NCBI GenBank assembly: GCA_036785705.1 | Contig: JAWUZG010000970.1 | Coordinates: 1 to 64,000 of the forward strand | DNA length: 64,000 nt | DNA from: Acanthornis magna | Lineage: Eukaryota; Chordata; Aves; Passeriformes; Acanthizidae | Direction of reading: 5' to 3' | Shown: positions 13,929 through 27,207 of the stretch, in pieces | How the letters are laid out: each line of letters starts with the position of its first letter | How positions within the stretch are numbered: position 1 is the stretch's first letter | The notes under the pieces: generated by a model | Database searches by the model: none | Told to the model about the DNA's origin: nothing | The model's input: the letters and a program-made list of their open reading frames with translations, nothing else | Position numbers and translations under genes: made by a program

Positions 13929-15751
13929 TCCTCTGGATATAACAGGTTACAATTAAGCCAAAAGGTATTTTACTTTCATTGATACTCTCAGTGGGAGGTA
14001 CGTTTATGTCAGGAGATCACTTTGTGTTCTTAACAATCTGTCTAATCCTGCTCTAGGGCTTTACAAATCCTTCATGCATACAATTTGTCATTAACCATTA
14101 ATTTCACTACCATCAGCACGCTAGAGCTCTGAAGAGTTATACCAGGAATACATAAGAAACATTATCACTGCAACAAGAGGAAATCCCCAGACTTGGAGCA
14201 GCTCTGGAGGCAGGGCTTCAGGTTCCTCACTTTGCCATCACATAGCTACAGAGAGGACAATTACCTTGGTAAAACCACTGCCAAAAAAAGCATGACATTT
14301 CGTTCCACCAGGGAAACAGAAGTCTTATCTTTCTCAGGGCTCATTATACACTCTCACAAGGGTCTGAAAACTTCAATCACTAAAACATGAACAAGGCTAC
14401 AATAAACTATATATTGTGTACATATACACTTTTCAGTCATTTCAGACTTCCTCGTGTTTAAGTCAGAGGGCTCCAAAATATTCCCTCTGTCTTTTCATTG
14501 GACAAAGACTAGAAAAGTTTCCCTGATGTTTCAAGGGATGTTTTTGTCTAAATTAGTGGCATATTGGAAGGAAAGCATAGGCTATGTTGTGCAATGGCAT
14601 GTTTAGAAGAGAGAAATTGAAAAAAAATTAGTGTTCTTACAAAGTTATTACTTTTAAATTTCAAAAAGAACTTGAGCAAGTGCTTTTGAATGCTGTCCAT
14701 AGGCACAAAAGGCTGAATCCTTCATCTGATTATCACTGGGATTTTTTATATGCAAATCTAGATCAATCCCAGAACTGCTAAATTATTTGAAGGTTTGACT
14801 TAATTCTGCACTATATTCTTGATGCCTACAGGGCTGTGTCAAGTCCAGACTTGCTTTGCACAATGGAAAAGTTATGCTTGTACAGTACAGAGGATATGTA
14901 AGTTCCTGTCATTTTCCATCCCTCTGCCCCAGACCCACAGATATCTTTTTTTTCTTCTCTATGGGCTTAAACTAGCTACTAATCAGAGATAATTTCCTGT
15001 GGAAGATGATGTTAGAAAGACATAAATTCGGGCAAATCTTAAAATCCCAATCCAAAATGATCACTAGTAATTAAAGAGGTTCCTGAAGGGTGCTGGAGAA
15101 TATGCCACCACAAACATGTATAGCATCTGACTCAATAATATAAATGTATGCACCAGCTATAACAACAGGACAGGAATTGCCACATTTAAATATTTCATAA
15201 AATACTACTCTAATCAATGTCCCAACATCCTACACATAGGAAGTCTTCCCTCATTTCTATGGTGATGAACTTATACCATGAAACTGGAAATCTAATTCCA
15301 TTTCTCACTGTGACCACAGAATGTAATTATAGCTATCACCAGCCAAAATAATTGGACAGATGTTCTTAAAAAAAAGTCTTCTTACTTGACTGGAGATACT
15401 TTGATAGGAAGGAATTCAGAAATGTAACCATTAGCCTAAAGAGAGACGAAAAAGGAAAGGAGAGGAAATGTTTGCTTAGAATATTGGGGAACATTGCAAA
15501 AACATACATGGAAGAGGGAGTGAAATACAGAATTTAATTTGTTAATCTAGCATCAGCATTGATATTAGCTTATGGATATTAATTCACAGGGAAAGCAGAA
15601 TTATAAAGAACCTTTTCTCGGTTGCATTACTGTGTCTGGATGGATAAATCTTAAGAGAACATGAATTTGGCTGCGGACAGTGTGAGACTGTCTAGTGACA
15701 ACAAAAACAACAAGAAGAAACAAGTGGGTGAAAAGAAAGAACAAAAAGACC
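13929..15751. other. Non-coding DNA, nothing recognised
   Basis: AT-rich, single-copy looking sequence with no repeat family, RNA gene or coding signal that I can name. Confidence 0.55.
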
Positions 15752-15820
15752 TCCACTCCCCCCCCCCAAAAAAAAAAAAAAACCAAGAAAACCAAACCAA
15801 CAACAAAAAAACCCCAAAGA
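15752..15820. repeat. C-run/A-run and A/C-rich tract
   Basis: Ten C (15758-15767) followed immediately by fifteen A (15768-15782), then CCAAG/CCAAA/CAACAAAAAAACCCC-like sequence. It belongs to the same A/C-asymmetric class as tracts at 26.0, 38.0 and 44.9 kb. Confidence 0.85.
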
Positions 15821-18390
15821 GATACAAGAGAAGGTGTCTTGCATTTTAGCCAGCTCCAAAATACTGTCAGCTCTCCATCCCCTTTCCTAGCAAAGCACAT
15901 GGCCCTGCTGTATAAGCAGCAAGAACAAGGCAGCAGCAGAGAGGCAGGAACAGAAGCAGGACAAGAGCCCCTTGGCTTCAGCACCTGCTGCATCTTCTCA
16001 CCAAACACAAAGCAACAGGGAAAAGAAAAAAAAAGCCATCCAAACATTTCTTTTCTTCTTGGCAGATGAATCCTTTAATTCACCACCTGCTGCCCAATTC
16101 TAATAGCAGTATGCAGCATCCAGGGGTGCATTGACAGAGACCAGTGAAGAAACGATGGAGTCTCTGGCACCAGGAGCTTCTGCTTTGCAAAAGGAGGCAA
16201 TAAACCCCACAGTGGTCCCCCACGGTTTGGAAGCAGCCGCTGACAACCTTCTACACACTCTTCCTGATCCAGTTAAAACATCAGATTGTGGCATTTCTGG
16301 TGATCCAAGCACAACAACAGAACTTTGTTGGGAGGGTGGGGAGGGAAAAGCAAAGAGGTGCCCATGAGAGATCAAGGCCTGACCTGTTCCTCCTCCTGTT
16401 GTTTTGGATATAGGAAGAAGAGGGTCAGAATTAGTCTGGTGAGGAGTAGAGAACAACAGCAGCAAGTCAGAGACTTAGGAAGAGAGAGAGAACTCGTCTC
16501 TTACCTGTCTTTTCAATCCAGGGAACTTTTACAAATAAATTTTAAAGGTGTGCTCTGGTAGAGTCACTAAGCATGAATGCAACACAGGGCACAGAGCAGC
16601 TCCCAAACAGAATGCATTCACAGAAAATGGAGATGACCAGACCCACAGGGTAGATGTGAAGAGATCTCTCTGGCTGACTCTCTCACTGCCAGCAAAAGGA
16701 TCCACAAGAGCAGTGTGGAAGGAACCGAAACAGACATATGGCATTGTGCCATGTTTCCTGAAGGCAGACACCTAAAAGCCAAACCATGAAAATAAGAAGA
16801 GAATAGCAGAAGAATCAAGCCTGAATACACCACCACACCAAATGCGTTCACTGCTTTTGGAACACTGCAAAAATTAAAAACAACAGAGATATTGAATGAA
16901 CCTGACTCAAGAATTTTGAAATACTTACATAATCACTTTCAATCAAAAATAGGAAATGTAAAACATCTGTAAAAGGCCTTTATCATTCAAATGCCAAGAC
17001 TGCTTTTGATAATTTCTAACACCTTATTAATCAACACAATTATACATACCCAAATTATATGCAAGTAAGGAGAATTGGCAATATTTTTATGTGTGCCCAC
17101 TGCACTGAATCTACCTTTAGTTGGCAAAAACATACCCTGCATCTCTGGCAGGTGAGTTATAAACTGGCTTATAGTTGAGATTTCCCCAAAAGTGTTGTTT
17201 GGATCCATCAGAAGAAAAATAATTTTTAGATTAAAGCAGCAGCTCTCTTCTTTCCATGGAAGACATAAAATAACACAATGAGCAACCAGTAAAATAATGC
17301 CTTTACCCACTTTCAGTTGGTACACAATGTGATAAATGTTAGCCCAATTCTCCACCAAACTAGGCTACAAACTCAGGTCTGGGGGGACACAACAGACAGT
17401 GTGTGTGCTTTAAGTGATAGCTTTCCTGTCAGGACACAGCTGCTGCAGCAGGAAGGACAGTTCAGCAGTACCATGGTTTTATGTCTCCCAGCCTGCTCCA
17501 CGCACTGAATGAGACAGAAGGCCTCAGAACACAAGGGATATGACCACATAATTTTATCACTGCAAACACACAAGTGAGAAACACTTTGAAATTTAGGCTG
17601 AACTACTTTAAATATCATAACTCCTGGAAAATTTGTCTCATGAGCTAAAATTTTTCCTTTGCTATATGCTTTCTCACTGTTCTTCACTTCTTTGGAAATG
17701 GAACCCTCTGCAGAGGATGCAAGATACAGTGATAGGACATTACTCATCCTCTTCCCTTTTCCCATTAAGCAAGTGGTTTAATTACAACTTATGTGCAAGG
17801 AAGAGATAAAAGAGGTATTTTTCTGCCCTTTCAGTGAGTCAAATTAGGTCAGCAAAGGTTCTAGGAAGCACTAGGGCTGCTGCAGGAAGGATGAGGGTAG
17901 ATTGCACATCCTAAAAATTAGATAGGCAACTTAGAAGTTGTCATAAATCATTAAAAACCTCCGAAGTACACCCAGGCTCATTTCTGGGGCCTTCCACCAG
18001 AGGACTGTGCATGATCCACAGAGTTGGAACGGTGTTAAACACACACGCCCCTCCCAGGAGAGGTACCTGAGTGTTCCCACCTGAACCTGAACCTACTGAA
18101 CTCTCTGTTTCATGGGCCTCCCTCACCCAAGACAGATCAAGACTGCAACCATCACTTCAACCAAGAGACATCAAAATGGCAGCAATCAAGTCTCGTTGCT
18201 CAGTCCAATGGGTGGTGATATCTTTCCTCTTTGTTATCTACTCTTAACCTTCCCTTCTCACTCTTCCTTATATGTTTTCTTAAGGGATATCTTTATACTT
18301 TTATATTGTTATATTACTATAGATAATAATAACAAAATGGCTACATACCTCCTTTCCATTGCAACCAAATGGTTCTAAAATAAACCCTAC

Positions 18391-18414
18391 ACACACACAT
18401 ATATATCTATATAT
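18391..18414. repeat. (AC)n(AT)n microsatellite
   Basis: An ACACACAC run passes directly into ATATATAT with one interrupting CT. Confidence 0.75.
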
Positions 18415-21400
18415 GCACAAACACTGGCCATTTCGTTCTAGTCTAGATCTCCCAAGGTATCCATTAACAGCAACCACGGTTACCCTCGGCTTCAGAAGTG
18501 GGTGTATGTTTCTCCCCCCACTCCTTTATTTTCAAACCTGGGAATAACTCCTGTTGCTAGGCCAAGCAAGAGACATGGTGCATGCTATGTCACAAATCTC
18601 ACTTCAAGAGGCAGACTCCAAGGCATATCCCTGCCACAGAGTCTAGACACAGCCAAGGAAACAGCTTGATTAGAGTAATTGAGCAGTAAAACACTTCAGG
18701 AGAGTCGAAGGTCTCTGAAAGCATAGAGGACAACAGAAACAGATTGAGAGCAGTGCTGTGTCCTTAAGCAGGAAGAAAAACAAAACCAAGATAAATTAAT
18801 TTCTGATACTAGCTGGCGCATAAAGCTTGCTCTGTCTTGTTTATCTTAATAGCTTTTCAAGTCAGGCAAGAGGTAAAACTATGCAGCAGAATTACAGGAA
18901 TTTGAGGAGTACTGCACTCTACCGGAAAACAAATCATTTTGGAGGAGACACAAAGCAGATAAGAGCAAAACAGACACAAAGTGTAATGGAGCTCAGAAGC
19001 CTATCTTATAAACGGTAAAGGGTGTGAGGAAAAGGGATGAGAGTGCTGGGGGGAAACCCCATCATGGCAGACCTGGCAGGTGGATCACTTCCGAGCTCCA
19101 ACTTTCACACGTGACCACACAACTGGAATTTGAGTAATAGAAGCCACAGTCTGTACTGAAGCTGAAGGAGGGCTCCAAAGTGGTATCCAGCCAGACCTGG
19201 GCATGTCAAGGCAAGTCAAACAAGCTTAAACTGTATCTGGTACAAGAAATAAAAAGAATGAAGTCTGAGTTATTCCACTACCTCCTTCGACATACATGGT
19301 GTGCTCAGAGAATATGCCAGATTAAAGAAACTTTACACTGGTACAAAGGAAGTGGCTCTTGGCAAAATCTTACAGTAAAACAAAAGGTTTTAGTTAATTG
19401 CAAATGTGCGGACAAGTGCCACCAGTAGTAATGTTGACACTGAAAGGGAAGACATGGGTGGGCAAGAAAAGCTGGGGGGTGAGTGTGATGCACTGATAAA
19501 AAGTTCCTCCATATGACAGAGTCTGTTTTTGAAGATGCCTATAATTTCATATATGCTCAAATATACCCAAAAAATATCCAGCCTCTTTCTAATATTAAAG
19601 GGTGAGATAAATGGTCTGGGTAAGGAAGAGGCATGAGGCCACAAGAAAGAACAGAACAGAGAATTGAAGAATAGAAGAAGTAAAATATGAGGAAAAGTGG
19701 AATTACAAAAAACAAAGTCAACAAGAAGCACACTGAGACATGAGAACAAAACTAATTCCCTCTGATTTATGCAGCAATTCAAGTTGTTGGTTTTTCAAGC
19801 TTGGCCTCTGGAAGAGCTCAGTCCCCAGAGAAATAACACATAGATTTGGACAATTTGTCAAAATTTGGGAAACGACAAGCAATTAAACCTTAGTTCCATC
19901 CTCACCACACAAGGGAAGTAGCTTTTTAGGACAAAGATGGGGAAGACAGCCGTGAACGTGCAGATGCAGCCCAAGCAGCAACATCTGAAGAACGGGCACA
20001 CCCTTATGAGCAAAGAAAAGGCTGGACTTTCTCTGCCATAGTAGCCTTTACCTTCTTTCCATCTCCTCAATAAAAGAGTTTTACAGCACACAGGGGAATT
20101 ACTGTACAGGAGTAGATGCTTTAAAAAACCGTGCATGTTCTGGATGCCCCCAGTAAAAACAAATGTCTTAAATCACTTACAAATACAGATCCAATATACA
20201 TACTATATGCCCTGGTAGAATAGCAGTTTGGGGGTATAAAAGTGTGCTTTAAACAGTTTTCTGCAGTGCTTCAAATAGCAGAATGCTGCATTTGGATTGC
20301 TCAAGGACAAAGTCCTCAATGAAAGTCACAGACTGCAATGCTTTCAAGCAGTGATGTCCTCTACAGAAGGGTGAGCCAAAGGAGCCTCCCCCTGAATGCC
20401 TGGAGCCTTCTTGCCACCTCTCCGCCTCTGTGCATTTAGTAAGGAAAAAAGAAAATAACTGCAAAGTCAGAACTAAAAGCTCCCTTGTAATTGAATTCTG
20501 GCTATTTTTTCAGCATGTACATACATGTCAGGAACAAAGAGACCCTCAGCAAAGTACCAGCTAGTTGTACTGCCACAGAGCCATTCCCACCCAAGAGCTG
20601 CCATGGATTTTGGTTAATATTGAGCTCCTACTGTCGAAATAGCAACAGCAGTCACCGTTTTCTATCATGCCTCTCCAGCCATTTTGCAAATGTTTACCAG
20701 GTAGAAGATTTTCTTCAAATTCCTTTGTGAGTCAAGTTGGCTGCAATACCCCAGACCAAGGAACATAATTTCATTTGGAAAGGTTATCTGCTCTCAAATT
20801 TCTATGCTGAAAACATATCGTGTTTCCATCTACCTTTGATCACACAACATACTGGGGGTTTTTTTCTCCCTTTTTTTTTTTTAATAATAGCCTAATGTTG
20901 CCAAGGTTACCAATCAATCATTTTTCCTTTAGTACTTTTGAATATGTTTCAGGCTTATTGTGCAAAAAACACTATTATTGTGAAGAATAGACATCTGTGA
21001 ATGCCACAGTAAAGGTAGAAACCCATTCAGTCACAACTCACCTGTTCTCTTGTCCGAAATTTCTAAGATTGGGATTTTTTTTAAAGCACACAGAATTAAC
21101 ACAACTTCTACTGTACAATTTTTGTATGTACTCGTCTATAAATTGTTACTATTTATGCAGAGGTGTAATTGCTTCTGCCCTCTTATCAGTATAAAAGTCA
21201 AAGCTATTAGTGTAAACAGATTGATGTGAATTCTATAAGCTATAGTATTTCAATAGCTCAGTCACCAGTTTTAATTAACACCAGGCAGAGGTCTGGTAGA
21301 CTGTGTTCTTTGCCTGTTATTTATCTGCACTCTAGAAAGAGTATGCTCCAAGTAAAGTTAGGACAGTCAAGAAAAGTTTAGCACATAATAATCACTTGGC

Positions 21401-24099
21401 TTTATAAAGAGAGAACATTACAGAGAAGTGACTGACATCCATTGATTAAAAGATTGAAGTTAATTTGCCCTATCCCGGATCTCATTCTACTTTTCTGGGA
21501 ACTTCATATTTCTTCCTATAGAAGAAAAAAAAAATAGAAAAGAGGAAGGGAAAAAACAGCACCACCAGATGAAGATTATACGTACATTGAATTTGAATAT
21601 ATGTATATCTACAGCAGAATTTCTAGAAATGGCTGACAATGAAATAGTGACTCCAGTAGTCATCTGTCATTTCAGGAAGCTGCAAAGTCCAATGATTCAC
21701 AATGACAAATATGTAATCACCTGTAAAGTGCATTCCTAGTTGAATGGACCATGTTTGCAGGTCTTACTCCCTAAGAATAGGTTAAATTGGCTGATTTCTG
21801 ACATCTGCACTAAGAGCAGCTGCCTTGCTGTAATAGAGCATTTTAATCTTTTCAAGCATTGTATTCAGCACCCATATGAATCCAATAACTTGTTAAGCAC
21901 ACTTGGTTCTTGCTTCAGTGCTGTCAGCACAGAGATAACACCCCTGCCTCTCCCCTCCAACTCGGCAGGATCAGCTGGGCAAATCAGTCACCACTGAATT
22001 GAGCTTTGCCTTGGTGAATTCCCAACAGCATGCAGAAGGCCAAGCTCTCTGCCATGTCTGTCATGTCTGCCATCATTCAAGCTAAAACCAAAGAATATTT
22101 GTGAGCTCAGCGGGTGAAACAAGGCGCTTGCCAGGCTACACCTTCCCCAGCCAGCAGCACATACCCCGAGCATCCAGCTACACCCCTCACACCCAGGGCG
22201 TTGATGAAGCGCTGACAGCTCGACAGCAACCCAAAGATTATCTTTGCAGTTCAGATGCTTATGATGAGCATTTTTGTTTTGGAAAGTATTCAAGCATATG
22301 AATAATGTTTAAGTGCTTTTTTTAACCCCGAGTCCCATTGCAAGAGTTACTCAGTGAATAATTGCCAAGGGGAGTGTTGAGCCCAGGATATGAGAGCTTT
22401 TGTCCTTCACAGAACATTTTGAGTTGGGAGAAGTTAAAAGAGCTTCTGGACAGAAAACAATGCCAAAAGAACAAACCATGAACAGAAACAGAAGGATCTG
22501 ATAGCAACACTAACTAGCCAATATGCAGAATACTAATGCTTTTTAGACTAATCTTCAATTTTATTCCAGCACTTGGAGTACAGCACTGTTGAAGAGGGAT
22601 TATAGTGGATTCAGTTTCTTATGTCTTATCAGGTACTCAGGAATCTCAGGCTAGCATTTGATGTGCAGGCCAAAGGTAAGGCACATGAACTTTCCAAGTT
22701 TTAGCCAATAACATCACCATCTTCCCTGCAGTCAAACTCAGTAGGTATTCTAAAGCAGTTTAAAAACTGATTTTTCATTGTTAACATTAAAGTAATTATC
22801 CCATTTTTATGCTAGCCTAATGTTATCTCTTAATCACCCAGAGAAAAATGGTGGCAGCAAGAGAACATATCCCCATTAAAAAACCCCACACTTACTAAAG
22901 ACAGTACATTATGGAGAATTTAGTAAAGCTTTTTTTGTCCATCAGTTAGATGTTTAACAGTATGACACTGGATGTAGAAATTAAATAAAATACTATGCCA
23001 CTCTAAACTATTTACTAAGTTTACTCCATTAGAGAATGATATTACCTAACACTATTTTACTGTCATGGGATTACTTTGGGTTTTTGGCTGATGACAGGAA
23101 GAAAAGGAAAACTCAAAAGAGTCTTTCATTTTAGAGTAGGCAAAACCGTGAAACTGAAAGGGTCAGGAATCACACTATGTGCATGGCAAGAGGAAGAAAT
23201 TCTCATGCTGTCCCTGCAAAGGGGTGGTTCCAGTCTCTGATAGCTCCCCCTGAGCTGGGCTGTGTTGCCACCATCCTAATTTGGCCCAGTCGGCCAATAC
23301 CAAGCAAACCGTGTCAGACCCACCTGCCAAGACTTGTGTCACTGTGCCAGTGAGGCTCCCCCAGCCTGCATGGGCAGAAGCATCAGGCATGAATAGGACA
23401 GATGTGATACAGACCTAGAGAGAAAATCCTTCCCTGGATGACCTGAGACAACCTTTAAACCACTTCATTTATATAACAAATGTGCTCTTTATGAGATGTC
23501 CAAGATTTGTTTTCCCACTTCTACATAATAGATACTTCTATATTATGCATAAACAGCTTCACCCAAGCACAAAATAATGGGATGCAAGGATCAAAAGCAT
23601 CCACAGTCTCAGTGTGGCAATTCAGTGAGAGTAATGAGATCATGTAGGGAGGCAAAGATTGAGAAAAAGGCAAACCAGGGATATTTTTTACTGGCAAGCA
23701 GTACAAATAGCTAAATAGATTAAAGGCTTCTGGATTACGTTATGAGATGGAAACCCTAATGCATCACTGGACAAGTTAGCTAGACATTTAGCATAGGCTT
23801 GTCTTTATTAAGTCAATCAAAACACTGAAAGGTCAGGTCAGACTCAGCACTAGCAACTTCTAAGAACTCAGCCTATAAACAGAATAACCTTCTGAGAAAG
23901 GAGAAAGCAATGCAGACTGTAGGAAAGGCTTTACACTATTTGAAGATAATTTATACAACAGAACAGAATATAGACTGATTTACATAAGCAAATACTAGGA
24001 AATAAAGAAATCCAGTGATGAAAGGTAGATGGCAGCAAGTATTTAATTAATGAATAAACGAAAATACTGTGTAATGCTAGAAAAAGTTGCATTAAATGC

Positions 24100-24123
24100 A
24101 CTTAATTGAAGCTTCAATTAAGT
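24100..24123. repeat. 24-bp perfect palindrome
   Basis: Two 12-base arms, ACTTAATTGAAG and CTTCAATTAAGT, abut with no spacer, centred on AAGCTT. A second, imperfect AAGCTTCACTT follows about 20 bp downstream. The symmetry is exact as read and is longer than expected by chance in 64 kb. Confidence 0.85.
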
Positions 24124-24268
24124 TTCAAAATAAAAGCTTCACTTGTAATGAAGCCCTCTTTGAAGGATCTCTCTAGGAGAGGCTCACAATAAACCCAGAG
24201 ACTATGTGTGCGCATGTCCTGACATGGGGACAAGAGCCTGACAGCACTGGACATTACATGCGTAGGTT

Positions 24269-24283
24269 GCACACACACACACA
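24269..24283. repeat. (CA)n microsatellite
   Basis: About seven CA units. Confidence 0.8.
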
Positions 24284-26029
24284 TACGACTTTTTTTAACT
24301 GTGAGGGGAAATTCAGTTGCTCCAGCCAACAGGAAGGACTAACTAGACTATGGCACTGCTGTGTCTGCAGTCTTTGTAGCTCAAGTAGGTATGTGACAAT
24401 TGAAAAGCAGGAAAAACACAGGGAGACAAAGCCAACATGCATCTATGGAGCAGTGCCAAATAGAGCAGAGGAACAAGTGCAGCAGAGTTGCCCAGAGCAG
24501 CTTGGTGGCACCAAGGTTGTTCTGATACAATTTCCATACAGCCATAACAAACACTCTTTAGAGGCTGCAGTTGCATTCATACAGCAGAAGGGCAGACCTC
24601 CCACTCTGAGCTGAAAACAGGGAAAGAACAGTTCTACTTAAAGTAACTACCCTACGAGTTCATCCTGGGTGTCTGTTAAACTACAGAGAAGAAGGAAAAC
24701 ACAAAACCAAATTTCAAATCAGAACCACCTGCAGTGAATTGGGATAGAATTGTGCGGAGCATCAATATGCAAACAGTTTTCTCATTTTTCAGGAGCAGCT
24801 GTTTCTATACCAGACTAGGCATCATTTTTCAAGATCTCAAGCTTGCCAGCTGCCAGGACAAGCTTACCCCCTTCTTTCTCCTCAAGCAGAAAAGAAGGTG
24901 TTTCCCTCGCCTGTTCCATCACTAAGCCTCTTTCTCACTTCTCCAGGCATGGAAAGCATGCCCTTGAACTTACCTAGACACACTTCTCACATGTTCACCC
25001 TCCCAGACAAGAAATCATTTCCTGAAAATATTCTCCCTGTTCCCCTCCAGAAAATAAATCCTGTTTATTTCAGTCGGCTCTACAGAGTGATGATACAGTA
25101 GTGTCTCCATATCTGTAGTAATACAAGTTCCCATCTCACTCACCAACCCTCCCTCTCCTTTGGCTCCAGTACAAGCTTTTCTCATCTTTCCCTGGCCAGG
25201 GAAAGGGACATAAAACCCAACTGCCACCCTTGCAGGAGTGCTTGGTACATGTTGACTGGTATCATCTGTAGGTTTTGGCTCCCTTCAAACCCAGGGGAGT
25301 TGCTCCTCTTCTGACTCAGTTGTCACATTCACAATTCCACTTTCTTGAGCAAGTCTGGTATTTAAAGAATCTGGACTGGAAGTTACTAACTATTCTCCTC
25401 CCACTAGTAGTGAATTAATGCCAGCCCAGATTATTTCTGGGTCTGTGCAACTGCATTTGGTGCTAAATTCCTTAATGAAAGTTTTTTCAAAGAGCCATAA
25501 GGTCTAAACACTATTGTCCAGAAAGTTGGAAAAAAATTCCAAGAGACAACCAGGATCTATTTTGCATTTCACTTGTACCAGTGTCTCTGACTTTATATTA
25601 CTGGGTATTTTCAGTGATTAGACATTATTAAAAAAATAAATTAATTATGTTGCCCATCCAAATTACTGCACAGAAACATGTTGGCATCAAGGATGCATTT
25701 GGCAATCTTGAGACAAAAATTCCCTTTCCCAAATACATTGTTGTCTACCTAAGTGACTAGTAGAATTGGAAAATGCATCGATCTGTAAGGAAGAAGTGGA
25801 GGAAGGGTGAATTGAGGAACACCAGGAAGAGTTATCATTGAAGACTCATAAGACAAGAGTTGCAGAGAAATATACACTAAAATTATATGGAAGAGATTCA
25901 TCCCATGTGATGTTATTGTTCAGAGGTATATAATCTCTGAAGAAACTGAGACTATTTACAGAAAAATAAAATGTCACATAGATATCATTTTTAAGACTAA
26001 ATTTCCAAACACAAATCTCTATTTTGGAG

Positions 26030-26110
26030 GTTAAAAAGAAAACCAACCTAAACCAAACGAACCAAAAAAACCCCACCAAAACCAAAACAAACAAGCCCAG
26101 AAGAAAAAAT
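26030..26110. repeat. A/C-rich strand-asymmetric tract
   Basis: Plus strand is almost devoid of T for about 80 bp, with repeating AACC, CCAAAA and ACCCC-like words. This matches other A/C tracts in the window. Confidence 0.75.
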
Positions 26111-26606
26111 AATTCACCATGCCTAAGGTCTTACCCCAAATTTTGGTTTTTTACCTTCTTTCCAGTTCAGTACCAGTCTAAAGCTCAGTCTAAGTATTTC
26201 AGTTGAGCTGCCAGGAAAAGTAAGTTCTAATGAAAATAGAATAACATTTGGTACTGCATCACCCCAAAAATGATGTATTAAATCATGCAAGTTCATACCC
26301 AATTGTTGTTTGGGTATGAAATTCAAACTACCAGATTAGTTAAAGGAGGAGGAAGGCATGTGGAATAGAAGAGAGGAAGCAAGGAAAAAAGTCAAAAGAC
26401 TTCAGCAAACATTGCTTAGTTTCTAGCTGATACAGAGACCAGCAGCAGCAGAACATTTTTGAGATATTGTACCAGTCTGCTCATCTCCACACCTGTCCTG
26501 CTGTCCTGCTGTCCACTGGCTTCAGTCTTCATTAAGAAATAATTTCAGCTGAGTTTGACTTTCTGCTTGAAGTTCTGTGCATCCAGCCATGCTTCCTGAT
26601 GCCACC

Positions 26607-27207
26607 TGTCTCGGATTAGAGACAAATTCCAGGTGAAGCACTCTGACAGTGCCGGTGGCAAAGCACTCTGAACAGTTCCACCCAACAAGGTTCCCCTGTC
26701 ACCCCACAACAACAGAATATCCGCTAAGCCTAAAGTGGAAAAACTGTTTAATAACAGACCACACAGTGGAAGGGAAAGGGAAAAAGGGTCATTAAACCTG
26801 AATAAACAGCTGATGAACTTTAGTGTCCTTTTCCTCAGGGGTAGCTTCCCCTTTCCGGGGTCCCCGGGGCGGGGGCCGGGTGGTGTTCCTCCCTGGACGA
26901 TTCTCGTCCACTGTCCTCCAGGGCTCCTCAGGTTCTCGGATGAGAAAGCAAGTCGAAGAAAAGGATCCAAAAAACGATGAGAGGAAAAAAAAAAAAGAAA
27001 AAAAATCCCGGGGGAAAAGAAAGAAAAAGAAAACCCAAGCAGCAGCCACACCAGTAGCACCAGCAACCAGCAGCAGCAACTGGCTGAGGGGAAAAAAAAA
27101 CAAAAAAAACCAGTGTCCCTTTCTCCTTCTCACTCCCCCGTAGGAGAGCCAGGGAAAAAGTTTCAAAACATCCCGAGCGGGCAGAGCTTTCTCCCAGCTG
27201 CATGACA
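26607..27207 (-). mobile_element. Candidate LTR (endogenous retrovirus), minus orientation
   Basis: Read on the minus strand the segment begins TGTCATGCAG and ends CTAATCCGAGACA, so it has TGTC...GACA ends. It has an ATTAAA followed by CAGTTTTTCCACTT about 140 bp before the 3' end, the arrangement of a poly(A) signal and U5. A GC-rich, CpG-containing stretch (26840-26950) would be in U3. I saw no target-site duplication and no polypurine tract or primer site beside it, so the borders are guesses. An A-rich tract (26970-27110) lies inside it. The 173-codon frame through it is not a gene. It could instead be another GC-rich element. Confidence 0.38.
26983..27110. repeat. A-rich low-complexity tract with CAGCAGC interruption
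   Basis: Runs of 8-12 A interrupted by G and C, then CAGCAGCCACACCAGTAGCA-type imperfect CAG/CCA triplets at about 27038-27080, then more A-rich sequence. Confidence 0.7.

Larger units (their letters stand above)
15821..26029. other. Non-coding DNA, no gene recognised
   Basis: Mostly AT-rich, with short GC-richer stretches at about 15.87-16.45 kb, 21.9-22.2 kb and 23.2-23.4 kb. Both strands at 16.1-16.4 kb are open for about 80-120 codons, but without flanking splice sites of quality or any family resemblance. Small features inside are an AC/AT microsatellite at 18391-18414, a 24-bp perfect palindrome at 24100-24123 and a CA run at 24269-24283. Nothing else could be supported. Confidence 0.55.

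Noticed and set aside
13387..13982. Membrane-protein-like frames (runs of F, L, V, G, W)
   Set aside because: They are translations of a G/T-only low-complexity tract.
16500..16550. Minus-strand exon ending at ...AAAAGACAG|GTAAGAG
   Set aside because: The donor is strong but there is no good acceptor within an open frame upstream.
26545..27066. 173-codon minus-strand open frame as a gene
   Set aside because: It lies over the GC-rich LTR-like block and an A-rich tract (phenylalanine-rich stretch), so composition explains it.
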